Shown piece after piece: positions 1 to 7,694 of a stretch of 43,942 nt of DNA. Where the stretch lies: positions 1 through 43,942 of the forward strand of contig CAACVY010000013.1 of NCBI GenBank assembly GCA_900661335.1, in the 5' to 3' direction. A model generated the notes under the pieces. It made no database searches, had not been told where the DNA came from, and was given only the letters and a program-made list of their open reading frames with translations. Within the stretch, counting starts at the first letter, position 1; each line of letters begins with the position of its first letter. The stretch is from an uncultured bacterium. GTDB taxonomy: Bacteria > Verrucomicrobiota > Kiritimatiellia > PWTM01. A program made the translations under genes and the position numbers.

Positions 1-847
1 CATCGGCTTTCCGACCGGTTTCCAGTGTCGCCCAGGCGAAGGAGTCGTCGTGGTAGCCGAAGGGTCGGCGGTGGTTGGGTGCATAATCTGGGTCCTGCTC
101 GCCCGCCGGGTAACGCAAAAGGATCGGGACGCGATGAAACGAGCGCTCGTAGGCGTTCATGATTTCTTCTTGTACCGCCTTGGGCGCCCACAAATCGTCG
201 CGGGGATAGGTGTGCCATTCGCCCCACTGCCCGAGAAACCCTGCGGTGATATAGGCGACACGCGGGTCTGAATCGTAGCGGGTACCCAGGGCTTGGATGG
301 CGGTGACCATTGCGCGGCGAACAGCGGGATGGCTGTAGTCTGGCGTGAGGGTAACCTGTTGTTCGTGCGCGTATGGAGTGAGGTGTACTCCGGATTCCCT
401 CAACCAACGCGGCAGGCCTGAAGGGCGGCCCGGATATTCGAGCCAGACCCGAAAGATCCCTTGACAGCCTCGCTGGGCGACTTCCTCCAAAAAGCGGTCC
501 ACCGGCGACCAGTCGAACTGGTCCGGGGCGGGCATAATCTCACTTAGGGCGAAGTAACGGAACTCCATGCTGTGGGGAAAATCTCGCGCTTGTCCCGCGT
601 AGGGCACGAAGCCTTTCAGGGGATTGTCCGGTGGGGCGGGTGCGTGCTCTAGTTCAATCCATTCGGCGTCGTGACCTCGGGCCATGGCATGATGACCCAG
701 TGATGCGATCGCGAGTGCGAGGCTCACGACCCGTGTGCCTACATGCCGCGGCGGGGGCGGAAAGATGACCGAAAGTGTCGATGTGCGTGGACTCGCAGCC
801 GGCACGAAACGGCGAGCCCTACGGTGGGTTTGCTGTGCGGACTTCAT
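1..847 (-). CDS. DUF4832 domain secreted protein, C-terminus cut by window edge
   Basis: A minus-strand frame is open from the left edge to an ATG at 847. It encodes a protein with NPLKGFVPYAG and FPHSMEF near the N-terminus, then ITAGFLGQWGEWHTYP, and near the edge GYHDDSFAWATLETGRKAD. This order is typical of DUF4832 proteins, secreted or periplasmic proteins often found beside polysaccharide genes and of unknown biochemical function. A hydrophobic stretch (VVSLALAIASLGHHAMA) just before the mature part looks like a signal peptide. The start is uncertain: ATG 847 leaves a long N-region, GTG 805 or GTG 727 are alternatives, and ATG 685 would remove the signal. No clear ribosome binding site decides it. 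The C-terminal part lies outside the window. Confidence 0.8.
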   Translation of the reverse strand, partial: MKSAQQTHRRARRFVPAASPRTSTLSVIFPPPPRHVGTRVVSLALAIASLGHHAMARGHDAEWIELEHAPAPPDNPLKGFVPYAGQARDFPHSMEFRYFALSEIMPAPDQFDWSPVDRFLEEVAQRGCQGIFRVWLEYPGRPSGLPRWLRESGVHLTPYAHEQQVTLTPDYSHPAVRRAMVTAIQALGTRYDSDPRVAYITAGFLGQWGEWHTYPRDDLWAPKAVQEEIMNAYERSFHRVPILLRYPAGEQDPDYAPNHRRPFGYHDDSFAWATLETGRKAD

Positions 848-1229
848 GGGCCGTGGTTCCAGCATCCGTGTGCTGTGCTTCACGCACTGGTGGGTTCGCT
901 GAAGTGGGGATTGTAGCGGAGGCGGTCTTTTTAGGCAAGGGAGGAAATGGAATCGCGGGGGGCGGCCGGTAGGGCAGTGCACGATGGACAAAATGAGGAG
1001 TGGACTTGTTCGGAACGTTGGCCGATGCGCGCGGTCAGCCAATCGGTCGGTCGTACGAACCCAGGCGGTTGGATCGGTTCTAGTGGTGGAAGTTTCGTTG
1101 GGTAGACCCGGCGTACGAGCCCTCCCTGGGCATTTGCGGGGTCACTCCGTACGATGTATTGTGAGTGAATCCTGAAGGCTTCCGACATGGCACCCACCAT
1201 AGCGGAGTTGTTCGAACGCCGGAGGTAGC
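848..1229. other. Intergenic region, 382 bp
   Basis: Divergent gap between the DUF4832 gene and the sulfur-transfer gene. Short open frames here lack a ribosome binding site and protein-like composition. The only structure I can support is the promoter candidate at 1134-1162. Confidence 0.5.
1134..1162 (+). promoter_or_regulatory. Sigma70-like promoter for the sulfur-transfer gene
   Basis: TTGCGG at 1134-1139 and TATTGT at 1157-1162 are separated by 17 bp, 68 bp before the start codon at 1230. The spacing matches other promoter candidates in this window. Confidence 0.45.
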
Positions 1230-3695
1230 ATGAAGCGAGTAGTGGTCATCGGCGGTGTGGCGGGCGGGGCGTCCGCGGCGGCACGAATTCGACGACTGGA
1301 CGAAACGGCGAAGATCGTGGTGATCGAACGCACTCGGTATGTGTCGTATGCGACGTGCGGGCTGCCGTACCACATCGGCGAGGTGATTCGCGACCGGAAC
1401 CTGCTCATGGTGCAGTCGCCGGAAAGTTTGGCGGCGAACTTGAACCTCGATGTGAGGATCGGGCACGAGGCGATTGCCATCGACCGCGCTGCGCGCAAAG
1501 TTCGGGTTCGCGACTTAACCACCGGCCACGAATACGAGGAAGAATACGACGCACTTGTGCTGTCTCCGGGGGCGACGCCGTCGAAACCCAATCTGCCGGG
1601 AGTGGACGACCCACGCATTTTGGCGCTCCGGCACATCGAGGACATGGATGCGATCAAGGCGCTGGTCGACCGTGGGGCTCGCGCGGCGATTGTGATCGGC
1701 GGCGGGTACGTGGGCGTGGAGATGGCGGAAAACCTCCGGCACCGGGGCCTCGAGGTTGACCTGGTCGAGATGGTTCCGCAGATCATGCCCCCGTTGGACC
1801 CTGAAATCGCTGCCCCGTTGGAGGACCACATGCGCGCGCGGGGCGTGCGGTTGCACCTGGGCACGGCTGCGGCGGCGTTTCGGACATCCCCCGGTGGTCG
1901 CATTTCGGCGGAGCTCAAAAACGGGACGGTACTGACGGCGGATTTCGTAGTATTGGCCACGGGCGTGCGGCCAGAGGTGAAGCTCGCCCGCGAGGCGGGA
2001 TTGGAGATCGGCCCGTTGGGTGGGATCCGTGTGGACGAGCACATGCGGACGTCGGACCCGCACATCTATGCCGTCGGCGATGCCGTCGAGGTTCGGCACA
2101 CCGTGTTGCCGGGCTGGTGGTTGATCCCGTTGGCCGGGCCGGCTAATCGCCAAGGGCGCGTCGCGGCCGACAACATCTGCGGACGCCCCAGCGTCTATCG
2201 TTCGACCCAAGGCACGGCCATCGTGAAGGTGTTCGATATGACGGCGGGAGGAACGGGGGCGTCGGAGAAAAACCTTCAAAGGGACGGCATTCCATACCGA
2301 AAAGTGTATGTGCATCCGACAGGCCATTCGGGTTACTACCCCGGCACGGCTCCGATGCAGCTCAAGTTGCTGTTCGCGCCCGACACGGGTCGTGTCCTCG
2401 GCGCGCAGATCGTGGGCTTCGATGGAGTGGACAAGCGGTTGGACGTGCTGGCGACAGCCGTGCGGGCAGGGTTGACCGTGTACGATCTAGAGAACTTGGA
2501 ACTGGGGTATGCCCCTCCGTATGGCTCCGCGAAAGACCCTGTGAACATGGTGGGATTCGTCGCCGCGAACCTGTTGCGTGGGGACGTGAGGTTCTGGTAT
2601 GCCGAGGAGTACCCGGACGGCGTAGCCGGCGCGCAACTCGTCGACGTTCGCAGCCGCGGGGAGTACGAGACCTGGCACATTCCAGGTGCGGTGAACATTC
2701 CGCTGCCGGAGTTGCGCAGGCGCAGGTCGGAGTTAGATCTCTCCCGTCCCATCCGGCTGTACTGCAAAGTGGGATTCCGCAGCTATCTGGCGTACCGGGC
2801 GTTGGTCCAATCGGGCGCGAAGGACGTCGCGACGCTGGCCGGAGGATCCACGACGTTTCGGTATATTCACCGCACCATTCCGCAGCCCGCTCCAGAGCCG
2901 CCGCCGGTGCCGCCCATGCACTACGCGGAAGAGGTGACCGAAGGGGTTCCGTCTCGGGTTGGCCGAGTCCATGAGCTCGACTGTACGGGCCTGCAATGTC
3001 CCGGACCTATTCAACGGCTACGGGAATGGATGGAGCGCATGGAGGTGGGAGACGAAGTCCTGGTCCGCGCCACGGACCCCGGGTTCCGATCCGATGTGCG
3101 CGCATGGTGTGAACGGCAGGGCCATCAGTTGGTGGAGTTGTTAGACGAAGGGCCTGTGATCCGGGCACGGATCCGCAAAGCTCTCGCGCCGGTTGCGCCG
3201 GCGGTGTCGGGGCCGCCCGTAGGCCGGTCGTTGACGATGGTCGTCTTCTCTGGGGATTTGGATCGAGTCATGGCTGCGTTCGTAATCGCCAACGGCGCCA
3301 TTGCGATGGGACAGTCGGTGACCATGTTCTTTACGTTCTGGGGGTTGAACGTGTTGCGGAAGGACCGGCGGCCGAGGGTGCCGAACAAGACATGGCTCGA
3401 GCGCGCATTTGCGGCCTTGATGCCCACTGGGCCCAACGGTTTGAAGCTTTCGAAACTGAACATGGCGGGGTTGGGGACGGCGCTGATGAAGAAAGCCATG
3501 CGCGATCGAAAAATCCAGGACTTGCCTACACTGATCGCCAACGCGCGACGAAATGGAGTTCGCCTTGTCGCGTGCGCGATGACCATGGAGGTGATGGGAC
3601 TGCGAGCGGAAGAGCTCGAAGATGGTATCGAGTTCGGTGGCGTGGCGACGTTCCTCGAGGCGGCCTCGAAGTCGAGCACGACGCTGTTCATTTGA
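1230..3695 (+). CDS. CoA-disulfide reductase-like flavoprotein fused to rhodanese, TusA and DsrE2 modules
   Basis: 821 residues in four modules. Residues 1-450 form an FAD/NAD(P)H pyridine-nucleotide-disulfide oxidoreductase: a dinucleotide fold at the N-terminus (VVVIGGVAGG), YATCGLPYHIG with Cys43 in the position of the single redox cysteine of CoA-disulfide reductases, a second fold at GGGYVGVEMAE (~157), and AVGDAVEV (~282). Residues ~465-545 are a rhodanese domain with a CKVGFRS active loop (Cys ~512). Residues ~580-645 are TusA-like with the sulfur-carrier CPGP. Residues ~668-821 are DsrE2-like with a conserved cysteine (VACAMTMEVMG). The likely role is moving persulfide sulfur between cysteine sites in the cytoplasm, with NAD(P)H reduction of CoA-persulfides or disulfides. 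GGAGGT precedes ATG 1230. The gene stands alone; its substrate is not shown by the context. Confidence 0.88.
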   Translation: MKRVVVIGGVAGGASAAARIRRLDETAKIVVIERTRYVSYATCGLPYHIGEVIRDRNLLMVQSPESLAANLNLDVRIGHEAIAIDRAARKVRVRDLTTGHEYEEEYDALVLSPGATPSKPNLPGVDDPRILALRHIEDMDAIKALVDRGARAAIVIGGGYVGVEMAENLRHRGLEVDLVEMVPQIMPPLDPEIAAPLEDHMRARGVRLHLGTAAAAFRTSPGGRISAELKNGTVLTADFVVLATGVRPEVKLAREAGLEIGPLGGIRVDEHMRTSDPHIYAVGDAVEVRHTVLPGWWLIPLAGPANRQGRVAADNICGRPSVYRSTQGTAIVKVFDMTAGGTGASEKNLQRDGIPYRKVYVHPTGHSGYYPGTAPMQLKLLFAPDTGRVLGAQIVGFDGVDKRLDVLATAVRAGLTVYDLENLELGYAPPYGSAKDPVNMVGFVAANLLRGDVRFWYAEEYPDGVAGAQLVDVRSRGEYETWHIPGAVNIPLPELRRRRSELDLSRPIRLYCKVGFRSYLAYRALVQSGAKDVATLAGGSTTFRYIHRTIPQPAPEPPPVPPMHYAEEVTEGVPSRVGRVHELDCTGLQCPGPIQRLREWMERMEVGDEVLVRATDPGFRSDVRAWCERQGHQLVELLDEGPVIRARIRKALAPVAPAVSGPPVGRSLTMVVFSGDLDRVMAAFVIANGAIAMGQSVTMFFTFWGLNVLRKDRRPRVPNKTWLERAFAALMPTGPNGLKLSKLNMAGLGTALMKKAMRDRKIQDLPTLIANARRNGVRLVACAMTMEVMGLRAEELEDGIEFGGVATFLEAASKSSTTLFI

Positions 3696-3764
3696 GAAGA
3701 CCTTGGGGCCGCCGAGAACGGACGGTCGGGCGAGGAGTCGCCGTACGAGTGAGGGATTGACGGA

Positions 3765-4673
3765 ATGAAGGCGTGGCTAACGATTTGCATACCTACATAT
3801 CGCCGTGCGGGTTTTTTGAGCAGTTTATTGACGGAAATTGGACGGCAGCTCCGCGCGGGTGGATGGGGACCGGAGGACATTGCGATTGCAGTGTCCGACA
3901 ACGGTTCGCCCGACGCAACGCCCGACGTGTTGCAACGAGCGCGCGATTCGGGCTTGCCGATCAGTTGGCAGCGCCAACCGCGAAACCTGGGGATCAACCC
4001 GAACTTGTGTGCCGCGTGCGAGATGGCGAAGGGGCGGTATGGATGGTTGCTGGGCGACGACGAACTGCTCGATCCACACGCGCTCCAACGGGTCTGGAAC
4101 GCCACACGCGAGGGCGAGCCTGGCATGGTAATCTTGTACGACACACGGTTTCCATCCCGGCCCAAGCAGTCCATGGATTTTCCCACATACCGGGACTTTG
4201 CCGCTGAATGTGCGCGGGCCGCGCCGGAGCGATTGACCGAGCAGACGCTGCTGTCCAGCAACGTGTTTCGAACTGACTGCTATGATGCGGAGTTTGCGCG
4301 AGCGTCCCTGGACACCGATTTCCCCCACATGTTTGGGCTCGTGCGCGGCGTTCATCGTTGCGGGGCACCAGTGCGCGTGTTGGCCGAGCCGGTGATCACC
4401 ACGCGTGGCGAAGATCGGCCCCCGCCGCCCGATGGTCAGTGGGTCCCCATCGACCGCAAGTGGATCGCGTACATGGCTTGGTTGCGTGAGGAGTTAGGCC
4501 TACCGGAGTTGGACCCGTATGCGCCGACGCGCGCGGCGCGTCGCGCTCTCCTCAGAAACATGCTCGCGCATCCTGGTACCTTCGTGCGCCGGTATTGGAA
4601 ATCAGCGTTCACGCCATCGGCCTGGCGTTTCTTGTTCGAGCGCCTATTCCTGCGTCCCGATAAGACTCGGTGA
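3765..4673 (+). CDS. Family 2 glycosyltransferase (GT-A fold)
   Basis: 302 residues. The N-terminus WLTICIPTYRRAGFLSSLL, followed by AVSDNGSPDATPDVL and a GDDE metal-binding region (~97-100), is the GT2 nucleotide-sugar domain. It resembles abequosyltransferase-type enzymes, which add a sugar to a lipid-linked glycan on the cytoplasmic side of the membrane. No transmembrane segment is evident. It starts 69 bp after the sulfur-transfer gene, with GAGGG upstream of ATG 3765. The donor and acceptor sugars cannot be read from the sequence. The nearby nucleotide-sugar dehydrogenase and GDP-fucose synthase point to surface polysaccharide or lipopolysaccharide synthesis. Confidence 0.85.
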   Translation: MKAWLTICIPTYRRAGFLSSLLTEIGRQLRAGGWGPEDIAIAVSDNGSPDATPDVLQRARDSGLPISWQRQPRNLGINPNLCAACEMAKGRYGWLLGDDELLDPHALQRVWNATREGEPGMVILYDTRFPSRPKQSMDFPTYRDFAAECARAAPERLTEQTLLSSNVFRTDCYDAEFARASLDTDFPHMFGLVRGVHRCGAPVRVLAEPVITTRGEDRPPPPDGQWVPIDRKWIAYMAWLREELGLPELDPYAPTRAARRALLRNMLAHPGTFVRRYWKSAFTPSAWRFLFERLFLRPDKTR

Positions 4674-4723
4674 GCCACAAAGGGGACCCACATCGTTTCC
4701 GTCATAGGGCGCCTCGGGCCCAC

Positions 4724-4771
4724 AACCTTGGCAACCTTGGGGAACCTTGGAGAACCTTGGTAGAACCTTGG
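4724..4771 (+). repeat. Array of five AACCTTGG units, ~10-bp period
   Basis: AACCTTGG starts at 4724, 4733, 4743, 4753 and 4764, so steps are 9, 10, 10 and 11 bp. The last unit runs directly into the first copy of the 86-bp element. Confidence 0.85.
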
Positions 4772-4853
4772 TGCCAGACACTTTCGAAAATCTCGTTTAA
4801 CCCATTGAATGGCAAAGGGTTGTTCGTGATTAAAATGACGAATTTTCGGGGTG
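4768..4853 (+). repeat. 86-bp repeat element, copy 1
   Basis: Begins TTGGTGCCAGACACTTTCG and ends in GACGAATTTTCGGGGTG. It aligns along its whole length, without obvious gaps, to 5157-5242; the first 19 bases are identical and the AATTTTCG near the end is shared. Both copies follow an array of ~10-bp units. Confidence 0.85.
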
Positions 4854-5032
4854 TTGAGAGCAAAACGGACAGGCAGTTTGCCGAGTGGGTCAGCGGTTTC
4901 CGGGGGCATACAGCCCTGGTGGGCGTAACTGGGCCGGCCTTCCCAATACACCACCAAGGAAACATTAGGGGCGTAGCCTTCACGGTGTGCGCCCACGCGG
5001 GCAGAAGGGCGTTCTTTGACGCCTCCAATTAG

Positions 5033-5159
5033 TCCATCTTGGTCCATTCTTGGCATCTTGGTGCCTAGCATGCCCTGGTGGTGCCTGGCTCCTTGGTGGC
5101 TCCTCGGGGCTCCTTGGTGCAGATCTTTGAAGATCTTTGGGATCTTTGGGGATCTTTGG
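5033..5159 (+). repeat. Array of degenerate CCTTGG/TCTTGG/CTTTGG units
   Basis: A run of units such as CATCTTGG, GCCCTGG, GCCTGG, CTCCTTGG and GATCTTTGG spaced about 8-12 bp. The right part is a cleaner series of ATCTTTG(G) and leads into the second 86-bp copy, mirroring the arrangement at 4724-4771. Confidence 0.75.
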
Positions 5160-5242
5160 TGCCAGACACTTTCGGAAATCTGGCCTAACGCGTTGAACAT
5201 CAATGGGTTACGTGCTCTTTCAAATGATGAATTTTCGTGGTT
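5157..5242 (+). repeat. 86-bp repeat element, copy 2
   Basis: Second copy of the element at 4768-4853, same orientation, start-to-start distance 389 bp. It begins TTGGTGCCAGACACTTTCG and contains GATGAATTTTCG near its end. Confidence 0.85.
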
Positions 5243-5567
5243 CTGATGGGGGAACGGGCTGGATGCTTCTACCGCGGGTTCAGTGGAGAGCCTTGCCGGG
5301 CTGCGGGGTTCAATGCTGTAGCTCCGGTGATCCGTCGCTGGAGGGATAACAAACCAGGATTTCCGGCAGCAGAGCGCCGGAACAATCGCACACCGTTTCC
5401 GCGAACCAGTCGGTCGGCCGCGCGCACCCCCTTGCTGTTATGTTTGCTGCTGAACCTAACCTGAAACTTGCCCGACCCAGGGCGCCCGCATACGGTCTGT
5501 TCGTTTTGCCCAATTCGAGCGCAGTGAGGCACTGGTCGCTTCTTGAAGAGTTCAACTACATCTGGGC

Positions 5568-6608
5568 TCAGTCTGCGTGGGCGCCGGGGTGGATGCGTCG
5601 GTGAAGTTCTTGGCTCAGACGTTCGCGGCGGCGACGGTCGGCCTGGAGAATAGCCCGAATCATGCCGACGATGTTGCCCGCGGTGGACACCCACCCGGCC
5701 AGTGGATGTAGCAGCCAGTCTGGATCGCGCGCACACATGGCACGCACGACGCCTTCGATCGCCGGACCGACCGCAGTGCTAAAGTAGAGCAGCGCCAGCC
5801 ATTTCCACACCCAGCCGCCCGCGTCCCATGTGTTGGGAACCTCCTCGCGGCGCAGAGAACGGATGATCATCGCGCGCTGGCGTTTGCGGAAAAAATCCCT
5901 CCACCCGGATACGTAGTGATGCCAAATGCCACACCCGCGAATTTTGAGCAGGGTACGGATGCCTTTGCGCATCAGTTCCGGGAAGAACACGGCTTCGTGG
6001 TAGGGAAGGTCGGCCGGCACTTCGTTCAACCATCGCTTCGGGAACACGAATCCATTGGCGCCGGTCGGGTAGGATCCGTCGGCGGGCAGCTCGTACACTT
6101 CCAGCCCGTCGCGCTCCAATGCGCGCAGCCGAAGCCGACCCGCGAGAAACCGGGCGTAGGGATCGCTGATCTGTAAGCAGGAGGTGAGATACCGATTCCA
6201 TCGCGAGTGGTGGGGGCATTTCAGGTAATAGGACTCGAAGCCCAGCGCCTCCGGATGACGGTCGAGTGCGCTCACCGCGCGTGCCAGCCAGTCGACTCCA
6301 ACAATCTCGTTGTCCGCATCGAGCAGGGCCAAATAGCGCCCCTCGGCCACTTCGAATGCGTGGCGCTTGGCGGCCTCGGCCAGCAGCCCGCCGGCGTCGA
6401 GTACCCGAGCTCCATATTGGCGCGCCACGTCGACGGTGCGATCCTGGGAAGCCGCATCGGCAACCAAAATTTCTACCGCGTTGGAGGCAAAAGCTTGACG
6501 ACGAATGGAGGCCAGACATGGCCCCAGGAGACGCTCCGCGTTGAGCGTTGGGATTACGAAGCTGACGATCACCGACATACGATGGCGGCGACCGAGTGCA
6601 TCGTGCAT
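5568..6608 (-). CDS. Family 2 glycosyltransferase with C-terminal hydrophobic region
   Basis: About 346 residues. VIVSFVIPTLNAERLLGPCL opens a GT2 domain, followed by ILVADAASQDRTVDVA and ALLDADNEIVG (the metal-binding DxD). The last third contains hydrophobic stretches (WKWLALLYFSTAVGPAI and around HPLAGWVSTAGNIVGMI), suggesting membrane association. ATG 6608 is chosen because GAGGG precedes it by 4 bases; ATG 6578 begins exactly at the family's usual N-terminus but has no ribosome binding site. It lies 27 bp behind the lipoprotein gene and is probably co-transcribed with it. The likely job is transferring a sugar during cell-surface glycan assembly; the substrate is unknown. Confidence 0.82.
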   Translation of the reverse strand: MHDALGRRHRMSVIVSFVIPTLNAERLLGPCLASIRRQAFASNAVEILVADAASQDRTVDVARQYGARVLDAGGLLAEAAKRHAFEVAEGRYLALLDADNEIVGVDWLARAVSALDRHPEALGFESYYLKCPHHSRWNRYLTSCLQISDPYARFLAGRLRLRALERDGLEVYELPADGSYPTGANGFVFPKRWLNEVPADLPYHEAVFFPELMRKGIRTLLKIRGCGIWHHYVSGWRDFFRKRQRAMIIRSLRREEVPNTWDAGGWVWKWLALLYFSTAVGPAIEGVVRAMCARDPDWLLHPLAGWVSTAGNIVGMIRAILQADRRRRERLSQELHRRIHPGAHAD

Positions 6609-6635
6609 CCGACCCTCGCGGCCGAACAAGGGGTA

Positions 6636-7475
6636 CTATTCGAACTCGATCACGATCGGCCGGGTCGGATCCGCCACCGTGATGCCGTCCACCTTGAGGT
6701 TGGCCAGCCGCCGGGCTTTCTCGGAGTCCGAGAGGCTTTGATTTACCATGAGCGTCATCGCCTCGCTTTGGCCGAAGAGCTTGTCCATCGGCACGTCGAA
6801 AACGGTCGCGCTTTTGCGGTCGGCGGAGACGGTAGCATTTTCCGCCGATACGATCCGGCCGTCTACGGCGAAGCGCAGAGTCACCCTCATGCCCGCCAGC
6901 ATCGGGGCCATCGCGGTTGCCATTTGGGCTTGCATGGGGTCGGCCGCGGGAGTCGGCGCCGCAGCGGTGGCAGGTGCGCTTGGCTCCGCCGGCGCTTTCG
7001 GCGGTACCAATCGCAGTGCAGATCGGCTCCCGGGCCGGAATTCCACAGTGAAGTTTTCTTTCTTCTTGGCCGGCTGCTCTTCTTGGTCCCCCGCCGACGT
7101 GCTGTTGATGGGCAAGTGAACCGCGCGGATGTCGTCGAAGCGGAAGGTGAGTCGATACCCTTTCCATCCAGCCTCACCCGTCACCGGCTCTTTGGACACG
7201 AGTTGGACCCGGTCACCGAACTCTTTGGCCTTCCGTTCGATTTGGTCAGCGAACATGGCCAAGGGGTCCATTTGGGCCGGCGCCGTTGCGCCGGGCTGGC
7301 CCGCGTTCGGGCGTTGCATGGCCATCCCGAGCATGCCGACCAGTTGAGGGGACATCAGTTCTTCGACGACGATGGTTCCGCTGCCGTCCTTGCGGAGGTT
7401 TACGACCGTGTCGCTTTTGACGCATCCAGCGGACACAACTACGAGCGCGAGCAGGACTCCGACCCAACGTGACAT
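6636..7475 (-). CDS. Putative lipoprotein of unknown function
   Basis: 279 residues. The N-terminus MSRWVGVLLALVVVSAGC is a lipoprotein signal peptide with a lipobox (SAGC), so the mature protein should be anchored to a membrane by Cys18. It continues with VNLRKDGSGTIVVEE and has a low-complexity Pro/Ala stretch near the middle. I do not recognise a catalytic domain; beta-rich segments such as RVTLRFAVDGRIVSAE suggest a binding or structural role. ATG 7475 is chosen because GGAAGGAGA precedes it at good spacing. It leads a two-gene unit with the glycosyltransferase at 5568-6608. Confidence 0.72.
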   Translation of the reverse strand: MSRWVGVLLALVVVSAGCVKSDTVVNLRKDGSGTIVVEELMSPQLVGMLGMAMQRPNAGQPGATAPAQMDPLAMFADQIERKAKEFGDRVQLVSKEPVTGEAGWKGYRLTFRFDDIRAVHLPINSTSAGDQEEQPAKKKENFTVEFRPGSRSALRLVPPKAPAEPSAPATAAAPTPAADPMQAQMATAMAPMLAGMRVTLRFAVDGRIVSAENATVSADRKSATVFDVPMDKLFGQSEAMTLMVNQSLSDSEKARRLANLKVDGITVADPTRPIVIEFE

Positions 7476-7502
7476 GGTAGGTCTCCTTCCGTTCATAGGC
7501 CT

Positions 7503-7531
7503 ACGCTACTCCCCTTCGAGCGCCCGTGCAA
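7503..7531 (-). promoter_or_regulatory. Sigma70-like promoter for the lipoprotein gene
   Basis: On the minus strand TTGCAC (7531-7526) and TAGCGT (7508-7503) are separated by 17 bp, 28 bp before ATG 7475. The -10 is weak. Confidence 0.35.
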
Positions 7532-7623
7532 GTGCAGATTCCGTGGCTGGCTCACTGTCCCCGCCTCGAGTGCGCACTCGTGCGACCTGCGGCCCGGCAC
7601 TCAAGCCGTACGCTCGCGCGACT

Positions 7624-7653
7624 TTGCAAACTTCGCCACATAGGGCATGATAC
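7624..7653 (+). promoter_or_regulatory. Candidate promoter for the nucleotide-sugar operon
   Basis: TTGCAA at 7624-7629 is followed by GGGCATGATAC ending at 7653. The -10 could be CATGAT (16-bp spacer) or TGATAC (18-bp spacer). The GGCAT context resembles the -10 regions before nusA and the gene at 27492. Confidence 0.35.
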
Positions 7654-7694
7654 CCGGATGCGTGCATATACACCGCGGGGTAGGGAACTAAACT

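Larger units (their letters stand above)
4674..5567. other. Gene-free island, 894 bp, rich in short repeats
   Basis: No convincing coding frame on either strand. The left two thirds hold two arrays of a ~10-bp unit and two copies of an 86-bp element (listed separately). The stretch 4854-5032 between them and the stretch 5243-5567 are not recognised. Confidence 0.7.

Noticed and set aside
931-1200. Minus-strand open frame upstream of the sulfur-transfer gene
   Set aside because: Overlaps the promoter region, no ribosome binding site and no recognisable domain.
4724-5242. CRISPR array
   Set aside because: The units are only ~10 bp with no spacers of 25-45 bp and no cas genes.
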